Shown: piece by piece, positions 30,601 through 40,060 of the stretch
Numbering within the stretch: the first letter of the stretch is position 1
How the letters are laid out: each line of letters starts with the position of its first letter
Source of the DNA: Chaetoceros tenuissimus
Lineage: Eukaryota > Bacillariophyta > Thalassiosirophyceae > Chaetocerotales > Chaetocerotaceae
Direction of reading: 5' to 3'
NCBI GenBank assembly: GCA_021927905.1
Contig: BLLK01000057.1
Location: 310,001-374,000, forward strand
Length of the DNA stretch: 64,000 nucleotides
Made by a program: the position numbers and the translations under genes
Notes under the pieces: model-generated
Seen by the model: the letters and a program-made list of their open reading frames with translations, nothing else
Databases searched by the model: none
What the model was told of the DNA's origin: nothing

Positions 30601-32392
30601 TTTCTTCATTCTTGTTGGATTTGTTGGTATGAGCTGTATCTTCATTCTCCTCTTCAAATTCTTCCAACTGTTCCATGACAAAATACAAAGCATCCCTTCT
30701 AACCTCTGCAGTCGTATTGGCATCCATGGAAAGTAAATTGATTTGATCCCAAACTTGTTCATCTTCAATCTCATCCATAAACCCCGCTTTTTGAATTTCC
30801 AACAAAAGTTTGAATCCACACTCTTGTACACTCGGAAGTACATCGTTGGCAGTATCAACGATCCGCATCAAAAACTTGTTGACAACATTTTCCAACATTT
30901 CATACGATATTTTGGTATTCCCAGATTGAATCTCCTTGAAAGGTCGATATAATCCTTGAATTGCCGCCATTCTCACAATTTCATCTTTATCAGATAACAT
31001 CCATCCAAAATATTTCAAATATTTATCCTTTAGAAACAGATCCGGACGACGAATGACGTACTTTTCAAGTAATTCCAAACTCGTTTTTCGTATAAACATG
31101 TTGGAATCCCGATACCGATGAATGAATACACCTTTGATGACAATGTTATCCAACAAATCTTCCATAGCATTTAGAGTTCGTTGAAGTGTATCAACTTGAT
31201 ATTGAAGTGAATCCTTTTTCTTTCCAGTTGCAGCCGAGCATTGACGTTGAATCATACGTAGTTTCTCCCGTAAAACAGTAGATTTATCGAGTATAGCGAG
31301 TGATAGTGAATAGACGGCGGAAGTCGCTGCCGCACGGATATCCGGTTGACCGACAGTGACTAATTCTACAAGACGTGATAGTATTTCTTTGACAGCTTCG
31401 GTATCGAGTCGTTGGATGGAGGTAGAGTTGGAAGAAGTAGTCTTTTTCTTCTTGTTGGTCTTATCTCTAGCTCTTTTGCCTCTCTTGTTCTTGTCTGGCA
31501 CATCCGTATCACTCTCCTCCTCACTCTCCTCACCACCAAAATCATTGGCAACCGAGACAGCAGTACTCATATTCCCATCGACAAGAGCTACAAGTCCTAC
31601 AAAATAAATGAATTCCATCAGCACACTTCTCATCATCTTGACACCTTGACTTGCATTCGGAATAGGTACATCCCTCATCATTACATCATTCTTTTCCTTT
31701 AGAGATTCATAAGCACGACAATGAACCACACCTTGTGGATCACTAGATACAAGTACATCTTTTTCAGGAGTATATCGCATATCATCTACTAAATCCGTAA
31801 CAATGGTTCCCCACTCTTCATTATCCAATTCTTCCAATTCAACATCTTGTAAAAGGATACGAGAGGAACCGCCCACCATTCGAAATAGTAAATTAATGAG
31901 TGAACATTGTGCTTGATTGGTGTCTTGATTGTAGGATTGAATAAATTCTTTGGCGAGAGTGTAGAGAGACAATGAGAATGGTGAGGAATCTCTACAAGTT
32001 TCTGGTAGTGATTTGAATTCTTCCGAGTATTCAGTGGATGGATTGAGAATACTTGTAAACAATTGTGAAAATAAATTAGATTCCTTTGGTTCCAAACTTG
32101 TTTTGGAGATTGATGCAATTGTAGATAAAAGAGATTTTGAATTTGATTTTTTCGGTTTTGGAGATTTTCCAGTTTTGATTCTTTTGATTGTCTTTTTCTT
32201 TGGAACTTCTTCTTCTTCCATGGAAGATACAGATGATTCATCAGATAGTACAGAGTGATCAGAAGCTTGTTCTTGTTGTTCTTGTTCTTGTTCTTGAAGA
32301 GATTGACGTGCTTCATCGTAGACTGTGGAAGTTCTTTGACGTGATCGAGTCGATCTTCGTACCGGTGATGATGATGTCTCTGCTGCTGTCAT
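27681..32392 (-). CDS. SCC3: cohesin subunit SCC3/STAG (stromal antigen)
   Basis: Two exons: 30073-32392 and 27681-29989, joined across an 83-bp GT-AG intron in phase 1; 1,542 aa. It starts MTAAETSSSPVRRS, followed by a low-complexity basic/acidic region to ~120. The STAG region and the stromalin conservative domain lie at ~370-510, with GVFIHRYRDSN, ELLEKYVIRRPDLFLKDKYLKYFGW and VRMAAIQGLYRPF. HEAT-like helices follow, and residues ~1320-1542 form a disordered Ser/Arg/Glu-rich tail with the tandem motif SKRSR(F/Y)DESL. SCC3 binds the kleisin subunit and is needed for sister-chromatid cohesion in the nucleus. It is head-to-head with casein kinase I and tail-to-tail with LRR3. Several truncated copies of its tail lie elsewhere in the window. 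Confidence 0.9.
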
Positions 32393-33203
32393 TGTAGATG
32401 GAGATCTAGTAGAAGTAACTAGTAGCTAATGTGATAGAGAGGTACTAGAGGTAGGTTAGAGGAGTCGTGGTGCTCTTGGTGCTCTTCCTTTGCTGCTTGC
32501 TGGTCGCGGCTTGCTTGCTTCTTCTTTCAAATTTGAAAAATCAAATTCTAAAGACTGCTTCTATGCTTTGTTATGAAATGACGAATAGTAACTACAGAAG
32601 TACTACTACTGCTGTTGATTGAAATAGAATAGGAATGATACAGCAATGCAATGCTATTAGAAATAAAAGTGATGCCTCCTTCGATGATCGATGCATTGAA
32701 AAAGATTTTACAAGGCTCTTAACCTATTGCCGTTTACAAGACTCAAAAGTGGCGGTAGAGTGAAAATTTTAGAGAACACGAAAGAAGAAGAATGACTGTA
32801 GAAATAATACAAGAGAATAAAGATTATTACTTGTATAAATTTTCAAAAGAAGGTATTCAAAAAAGTGTATTCATCCAGCATTTCCATTTAACTCAACAAA
32901 CATTCCTGCATTCTCGCCTTCTGGTTCTATACTCTATACAATCTAAAATTCTACATAAAAGTCGCAAATTAGCATTGACAGGTATCAACAAGACCTAAAA
33001 TCTTAAATACAAGATACTCCACTAGTTACTCAATCGTGTATTTACATGAATCCCATTTCCAAGTGAAGCGTTGTGGTGAAGACTTGGTGCTGCATGCTGA
33101 GCCATTCACTAGAAACTAGAGAACTAACTATTCATAGAGTCCATTGTATTACTCTCTACTACTTCTACACTATCTCAATTACACATAATATACAATATAC
33201 AAG
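32393..33203. other. divergent promoter region, SCC3 / CK1
   Basis: 811 bp between two housekeeping genes read outwards. The start is rich in CT/GCTTG runs. A 68-codon open frame at 32792-32998 has no recognisable features and is not called. Confidence 0.4.
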
Positions 33204-35607
33204 ATGGAACTAAGAGTTGGAAAAAAGTACAGACTTGGCCGTAAAATCGGATCCGGATCATTTGGAGACATTTACTTGGGAACCAACATGACGACCGGTG
33301 AAGAGGTTGCCATCAAGTTGGAGAGTGTCAAGACGAAACATCCGCAGCTTTTGTATGAATCCAAAATATATAGAATTCTTCATGGGGGATGTAAGTACTT
33401 GATTTGTGTTTGTATTTGTTTGTGTTTGTATTGTATTGTGTGTAGTAGGTGTTGGCATGGTAAAGAGGAAGCTGTGTTCTCGAACATATATGATGTGTCA
33501 TGCGGCGGTAAATAAATTCTAGTTTTTGAGAGACTGGAGAGGCTGCTCTTCTAGTCAAGCAGAGAAATATTTATATGTGTAGAGATTAGAAGAAAGATTA
33601 AGAGACTCGAGCTAAACAGAAGCAGAATCAGACTCTCTATTGAAATAAATTTCATCGGCGGTAAAGAGACATATTGGTGGATGCTTCTTGGGCCTCCTTG
33701 AATATGTTTCTTATGGATCATGTGATATTCAAGAAAGATGCAACACTTGATGGAATAAGATCTCTCTCTTAAAAGAAGAATTAGATGCAAGGGTCAATGG
33801 ACTCGGAGAATAGAGAGAGATTAGATTCAGTCTTGTGTTAGGGTTACTGATCCGCCGCAGCACATCATGTCTACTTTCGTTTTTTATTCTTTTTCCATTT
33901 AGAATCACTAACTCACTCATTCTCTTTCTTTCTCTCTCTCTCTCTCTTATAACAGTGGGAATCCCAAATGTACGCTGGTACGGAATCGAAGGAGACTACA
34001 ACGTCATGGTACTAGATCTACTAGGTCCATCCCTAGAAGACCTATTCAACTACTGCGGAAGAAGATTTCAACTCAAAACTGTACTCATGTTGGCAGATCA
34101 ACTACTTGGAAGATTGGAATATGTACATACCAAATCTTTTATTCATAGAGATGTCAAACCTGATAACTTTTTGATTGGACTGGGCAAGAGGCAGAGTGTC
34201 ATTCATATTATTGATTTTGGACTGGCGAAAAAGTATCGTGATCCAAGGTCTCATCAGCATATTCCGTACAGGTGAGTGGTGCGAGTGAGCGAAGCGAACG
34301 AGCAGCGAGCGTCAGCGAGCATCGACGAACGGAGTGAGGAGACGCGAGCGTCAGCGAGCATCGAACGGAGCGTAGCGGAGTGAGCGCTGTTCCGAGTGAG
34401 CTTCAGCTCACGAGTGCGTTCTTCGGGAGACATGCAGTACTACGTCTACAGTGTCTTTCCGAGTGAGCTTCAGCTCACGAGTGCGTTTTTCGGGAGACAT
34501 GCAGTACTACGTCAATACTTTCTTCGGGAGATACACAGTACTACGTCAACAGTGTCTTTCTACACAGTTTTACACTACAGTGTTTTTCCGAGTGAGGAGT
34601 GTGTTCTTCGGGAGACAAGAAGTTTTACACTACAGTGTCTTTCCGAGTGAGCTTCAGCTCACGAGTGCGTTCTTCGAGAGATATTCAGTAGTATACTACA
34701 GTGTTTTTCCGAGTGAGCTTCAGCTCACGAGTGCGTTCTTCGGGAGTTACACAGTACTACGTCAACAGTGTCTTTCCGAGTGAGCTTCAGCTCACGAGTG
34801 CGTTTATCACTTTCACACTCAAACATTCACTCTTCAACATTTTACATGCTGTTTTTTCAACACTCACCAACTCACACAACACCTTCCCACCATCCCTCCT
34901 ACAGAGAAAACAAAAACCTGACTGGAACAGCACGTTATGCATCCATCAATACACACATTGGAATTGAACAATCACGTCGTGATGACCTTGAATCACTTGG
35001 ATATGTACTCATGTACTTTATCCGTGGATCACTCCCATGGCAGGGACTCAAGGCTAATACCAAGAAACAAAAATACGAACGTATCATGGATCGTAAAATG
35101 AGTACTTCTACAGAACAACTTTGCAAAGGATACCCTACTGAGTTTAGAAGTTACTTTGAATACTGTCGTAGTTTGAGATTTGAAGATCGACCTGATTATG
35201 CTTACCTCAAGAGATTGTTCAAGGAACTCTTTTATAGAAAGGGATTCCAGTATGATAATATGTTTGATTGGACTATTTTGAATTTGCAGCAGGAAAAGGC
35301 TAGATTGCCTGTGGAGAGACCTATTCTTGCAGATGGTGCTGTGGAGGATGCACAGGGACAGCAGAGATCTGGAGAGGATAGAAAAGTTGGAGATCAAGCA
35401 CAGGAAAGTGGAGCAGATGCAAAGGCTCCAGGAGATGATGTACTTGCAGCAAAGGCTGCTGTTGCTGCTCAACGGAATGAAAATAAGGATGAAAAGAGAA
35501 GTGCGGATGCGAAGCGTAGATCCGATGAAGATGATGCTGATTACAAGGGTGATGGTGAAGATAATGCAGATGATAAGAAGCCTACTGCATCAAGATCTGA
35601 TCAGTAA
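33204..35607 (+). CDS. casein kinase I
   Basis: Three exons: 33204-33390, 33956-34271 and 34905-35607; 401 aa. The kinase domain covers ~9-280: Gly loop GSGSFGDIY, catalytic Lys38, HRDVKPDNF with Asp128, DFG at 149-151, and the CK1-specific block around [28 protein letters not shown] in place of APE. Positions match CK1 delta/epsilon. Residues ~300-401 are an acidic, Lys-rich disordered tail. CK1 is a Ser/Thr kinase acting on pre-phosphorylated or acidic targets in nucleus and cytoplasm. Both junctions restore the family sequence (HGG-LGIPNVRW and [13 protein letters not shown]). Intron 2 is unusual (see separate entry). Confidence 0.93.
34272..34904 (+). repeat. palindromic tandem repeats filling CK1 intron 2
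   Basis: The intron begins with ~115 GC-rich bases containing GCGAGCGTCAGCGAGCATCG twice (34305 and 34344). Five full units and one broken unit follow from 34391 to ~34805, mostly ~66-67 bp apart. Each has CCGAGTGAGCTTCAGCTCAC, then GAGTGCGTTCTTCGGGAGA and CAGTACTACGTCAACAGTG. GTGAGCT-TC-AGCTCAC is a near-perfect palindrome. Splice sites (GTGAGT at 34272, CTACAG at 34904) are unaffected. Confidence 0.85.
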
Positions 35608-35885
35608 GGGAATGGATGCTGGAGGAATATGAAAATCATTGTGCGGTCAATGGTATACATGAAAAATGAATTCATTTTAGTCTAGGAAATTTTTGTTGCA
35701 GCATTTGCATTGTCGAATACCTTGCTGTACTGTAGATTTTCAAATAGCGAAAAGAGAAATAGAATTAATGATTTATAAGAAAGAATGAATTGCACAATAT
35801 ATATGAATGTATCATGGAAGAAATTTTGACTTTATATTTACTCTTTATATTGTACATAGATTGACACAAAGACAAATATTTATAT

Positions 35886-36377
35886 TCACCATGTTCGAAC
35901 CGGCTTGACATCAGAGACCACGTAAGCTCTTTCCTCATCGTCTTCCCAACTTCGAGCAGCAACTTGTCTCTCTTTTTGCTTAATGACGATGAATGTAACT
36001 ACGGCACTAAGAACAATAAAGGCACATATCACAATCACTGTTTCTGGAATTGTATCGTCATATTCAATGGAAGAAGATATTTGCGATTGAAAAATGCTGT
36101 CACTTTCTACAACCACATTAGCTCCAATGGCAACTCCATCGCCCAGATCAATACATGGAACTTGACAAGTAATTGGACATTGCCAGGCTACTTCTTCTAT
36201 TTGACATCTTTCTTCTGTATGTTCTCTTGCAGCCCATTTGCAATATCGCATTCCATTTCCTTCTGTTCCCTCCACATAAAATCTACCTGCAGCGTCTTGT
36301 TCGCAAGGATAAAGCTCTTCTGATAGAGCTGAAGATATCAATAGGAGGAATAGACTTGAAATCGTTGCTACTTTCAT
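35886..36377 (-). CDS. small Cys-rich type I membrane protein
   Basis: 163 aa from the Met at 36377. This start gives a clean signal peptide (MKVATISSLFLLLISSALS); the frame is open further upstream to 36461, which would bury it. Residues ~22-75 hold six Cys in a compact pattern (C..D...F......R.CKWA......RC......CP.TC..PC) like the short ShK/diatom secreted domains. A membrane helix spans ~107-130 (VIVICAFIVLSAVVTFIVI), followed by a short charged cytosolic tail. It looks like a cell-surface protein of unknown role. It is convergent with CK1. Confidence 0.7.
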   Translation of the reverse strand: MKVATISSLFLLLISSALSEELYPCEQDAAGRFYVEGTEGNGMRYCKWAAREHTEERCQIEEVAWQCPITCQVPCIDLGDGVAIGANVVVESDSIFQSQISSSIEYDDTIPETVIVICAFIVLSAVVTFIVIKQKERQVAARSWEDDEERAYVVSDVKPVRTW

Positions 36378-37011
36378 TTTCTTTTTTATATATTTATGTC
36401 GAGATTTGGCATTGTGATTAAGTGCGTGATGGCTTGGATGAAGAGTGCAAAATGAAACCAAGGCTTCGCACCTCTCACTAAAAATATGGACGTTGGATCC
36501 CGTTAGAAGCTATTTTATCTTTTTGACTATATTTGTACGACAATATGTCTAGCTAAATTGATGCAAAAACAATTCTTTATCCCTCCTCACAAAATAAGTG
36601 TACTCGATGGCAGTGGAAGAGAGCACAAATCAAAGCAAGTAGTTCTCTGCATGTTTTCTGAATTTTCGTGATAACTTATTTGAAAGAAAAGAAAGATTTG
36701 TTTGACGTTTATTTTTTACTTTGGATTGGTGCTGAGTATTTCTCCTTGAGGAAAATGTTTTGATAATCCAAGACCATAAATCTATCGAGCTTGTTCGATA
36801 TAAGCATAATATCTGGATGGCTTGTACAGCTCTAACAGTGTGGATGTGATGAACTCATCGCTTGTGAAGCTAAACAGAATGGCTGGAGTGTGAAATCAGA
36901 ATCCGGATGTTTCCCGAAGAAGAGATGAGTTCACCTAATAAATATTCTTTCTAGAAATAACTTTGAATATTGTGCACGCAGCTAGCGTCAAATGATACTA
37001 CTACTTTAATA
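36378..37011. other. intergenic
   Basis: 634 bp between two minus-strand genes. It should contain the promoter of the Cys-rich protein and the 3' flank of the protease. I see no gene, RNA or repeat. Confidence 0.4.
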
Positions 37012-38180
37012 TTACCAAGCTGTTTTACCTTTGTAGCAAAGCGCTAAAGAATTAGAACTTTCAGATTTACAAACATGGTCACTGATGAAGCTCAAATACT
37101 TTTCTGTCATTGTGTAGTAGGTGGGATAATTTGTGTCACAATGAAAACCTTCAGTCGGGATATCTATACCATAACTTGCAACTCCGTGTATTGAATTGCT
37201 TTTAGCATCAAACAGAGGACCCCCTGAGTCGCCATAACAAGCTCCACTGTTTGCCTTTTCCCCCTTGACAGCAATGGTATTTTTCGCATAAAATCTACCA
37301 CTTCTTCGACCATAGTTGCGTCTATTTTGTCGATAGCTAAGCAAAATTACATCAAGTTCTTGATGTATACTTGGAAGTTCGGCAATGTTAGGTTTCACAA
37401 ATCCATATCCAATTATTTTCAACGAGTCACTATTTTTCCAATTGTAAACACGAGAGCGGACCATGAATTTGGGGTAGACGTTGATTGGCTCAACACTACT
37501 CTTTCCATTCAACTTTACCACTGCAATATCTCCTCCACCAAAAACTTTGCCGCTCCATCTTTTGTGAATATATATCTCACTTGCATCAAACTTTTCTTTA
37601 AAAACGGTGCTGTTTCTTGCTCCAACTTTGATTGTCAAGGTCTTTGGATCAATTGGTTGTGGCTTCTGTCCATTGACCTCTTTATCAACGCAGTGAGCTG
37701 CTGTCAAGACATACTGACACGAATAAAGCTATGAGTTTTCTTTTTCTTCAAGTTAGAAATGAGTTCAGAGCATTAAGATCATACCTCTTGAGCAATAAGT
37801 GAGCCTGAGCACCCAGTACCAAGAATTACAAACCATGGATATTCATCCCATCCAGCATCTTGTCCGTTGATGATTGGCTGAGTTTTGTTCACAATTTGGG
37901 TTAGATCATCGTGGTCAATACTCAAATTCCTTTGACCTTGCTCTTTTTCGGCTTCTTCAATGAGAGTCTCTGTTTCCTGTTTTTCTTCTTCTTCACCATT
38001 GCAATTAGGTTTCGATCCATCAGGATTTAATTTTAGAGGTACTATACAAGGCCGATCACCTCCTCCATACCACCATACAATTCCAGCAATAATCAGAGAA
38101 GTCATTGCAATTCCTAAGAAGACGCAAAAAGTGACTTTCTTTTTACTTCTTGGCGGCTGATCTTCTTTGTTAAAATTCAT
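37012..38180 (-). CDS. membrane-anchored S1 (chymotrypsin-fold) serine protease
   Basis: Two exons: 37785-38180 and 37012-37713, joined across a 71-bp intron (phase 0); 365 aa. A basic cytosolic start is followed by one membrane helix (~18-39, VTFCVFLGIAMTSLIIAGIVWWY), a Glu-rich stem, and the protease domain from IINGQDAGWDEYPW (~108). The catalytic triad is complete: His139 (LTAAHC), Asp194 (GGGDIAVVKL) and Ser295 (CYGDSGGP). The residue at the base of the S1 pocket, six before the Ser, is Gly and not Asp, so trypsin-like Lys/Arg cleavage is not expected. IING replaces the usual IVGG at the activation site. It is a type II membrane or surface enzyme. Confidence 0.88.
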
Positions 38181-38454
38181 AGTACTTTTGATTTAAAATA
38201 AAAAAGGGAAGATACTTTTTTCAAAAGCTGTTCTATCGTGCGAAAGAAAGAAGTAGAAATCAGGGAGTCGTATCAAAGTAGGAAGAGGCACGATTGACAT
38301 ATTTCCAATCACTTCAAATAATGAAGAAGTCTGGATATTAAGTCTGAACATTGCTAAAAATTTTGAATAATGAGGAAAATAAAACAGTTTACAAGGCCGT
38401 TATTGCATCACGCACATCATTATTTGGCAAAAATCCTGTTCTGAAAACAAAATT

Positions 38455-39564
38455 CTATAGTATCTTTTCGATGAAAGTCTGTTTCAATAAGTTCACATTT
38501 ACAAGGCCTTTCTCTGGTGGATAATAATGTCCAAATTTCTCTTTCATCAAACTTGCCAAATCTTTTACATTGGTTCTGTCTTTCCTATTGAATATTTTGT
38601 ATGAAAATGTTGCCAGCTTTCTTGCTGAATTTTGGTATTCTCTAAAAGATTCAACAACTTTGTCAATGCCAAATTCTTTCGTGGCATTGGTCATTGATAT
38701 TAGCAAATCTCTTTCTGACAATGTATATTTGCGTTGAGTTTCGTCATTGTTCTCGCTATCGTTGAGATTGGAACTTGCCTTATTATTGTTGACACCTCTT
38801 TCAATGCATCCTATAATATCAAAAGAGCTATTGTAAAAGGATGATCTATTTTCGAGACTTTGTCGACACATGAGGTGTGAATCTCCTTGGTTGGTGCTTG
38901 TTCTCCTGGAAATGTATTCCTCTGGATCTCGCTCACTCAAAATAATCAATGGTGACTTCCCATCATGATGTTTCTTTGTCAATTTGATAATGTAAGGCAG
39001 GAGAAATGGATAAGGCGTATCGTGTAGGCTAAGAACAATATTCATTGCTTTTGCGTTGACAATCAGATCTTCCAATTCCTTTTGAGCTCGAATCAGAAAT
39101 GATTTTCCATTTTTTGTAAAGTGTATCTTATTGAGCGCACTTAGTTTTGCCAATAAGAAGTAATGTTGTCCAATTATATCGCTTTGAAACTTTTCATCGA
39201 ATTGAATGGATGTCTCAGCAGGTGTTGTTTTATTGAATGTTTTTGGAATTATGTATCGAGATGGGATACATCCCAAATTGTAATGAAACGATGTATAACC
39301 TAGAAGACAAGTAGCTTCTGTAAACAAGTGTGTTCCAGTCGTCCCTTGCCCTGCATTGATAATTATAGGTGCAAATTCTATGGAATCTTGTTCCTCTTCT
39401 CCATCTTGCTGTTGTTGGGAAAGATATTCCTCCTCTATTTTGCCTTGTTCTCTCATTTCAGTCGTCAAGATTGCTGTGACTTTAATCGCCGCGAGAATGG
39501 TACACGCTAGTACAATGAGCAAATCTATTCTCTTCAGGTTACTATTCAAAGAAGAGATCTTCAT
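38455..39564 (-). CDS. sulfotransferase-like type II membrane protein
   Basis: 369 aa, single exon. One membrane helix lies near the start (~14-32), then a Gln/Glu-rich stem to ~62. IIINAGQGTTGTHLFTEATCLLGY (~68-91) fits the 5'-phosphosulfate-binding loop seen in sulfotransferases (GxxxTGTT). PLIILSERDPEEYISRR near 207 fits the second nucleotide-binding motif (SxRDPxxxxxSR). LSLHDTPYP near 180 resembles the substrate-side segment of the diatom sulfotransferase-like families. The likely role is sulfation of a glycan or protein in the Golgi lumen. The match is at motif level only, so an unrelated P-loop protein remains possible. Confidence 0.6.
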   Translation of the reverse strand: MKISSLNSNLKRIDLLIVLACTILAAIKVTAILTTEMREQGKIEEEYLSQQQQDGEEEQDSIEFAPIIINAGQGTTGTHLFTEATCLLGYTSFHYNLGCIPSRYIIPKTFNKTTPAETSIQFDEKFQSDIIGQHYFLLAKLSALNKIHFTKNGKSFLIRAQKELEDLIVNAKAMNIVLSLHDTPYPFLLPYIIKLTKKHHDGKSPLIILSERDPEEYISRRTSTNQGDSHLMCRQSLENRSSFYNSSFDIIGCIERGVNNNKASSNLNDSENNDETQRKYTLSERDLLISMTNATKEFGIDKVVESFREYQNSARKLATFSYKIFNRKDRTNVKDLASLMKEKFGHYYPPEKGLVNVNLLKQTFIEKIL

Positions 39565-40060
39565 AGTTTCATTTAAACTTCATTTGTAATTGAATGCAGA
39601 GTATTTGCTGATGTGTGAAAAGTGAATGGTGGTGTGGATGAAGACGATGCAATTCAGAAATGGGGTTCGGGTTCTCAAAATCACCAAAATTAGTGGAATA
39701 AAGAGGCGGGACTAATGTCGCTGGGTTCGCATGAGAAAGAAACGAAGAAGCATCAAAAATAAATTGCATCATATATGTAAATGACATAATGAAACCTTTA
39801 AAGCTCTTCCTTATGCTTTTTAGAATCAATGTATTTGAAATCTTCCAAACTTTGCAAATGAATTTTAACTTTTAGATGTTCACGATTCCATATTTGGCTA
39901 TTCGCATTGCTATGAGATAGATTTCACATTTTGAACACATCTTGACGATGTCTCGAAATACGAAGAGACAATGAACATTCAATTGATCTTAATTCATAAG
40001 CACACTTTTTCTCCCTAGGCGACCCCTTGCATTTTTCCTTCTCTACTTTCTAATCAACTA
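39565..40060. other. divergent promoter region
   Basis: 496 bp between the sulfotransferase-like gene (minus) and the zinc-ribbon gene (plus). No feature beyond an AT-rich background is seen. Confidence 0.4.

Noticed and set aside
32792-32998. 68-codon open frame between SCC3 and CK1
   Set aside because: It has an ATG but no domain, signal or repeat, and sits in a shared promoter.
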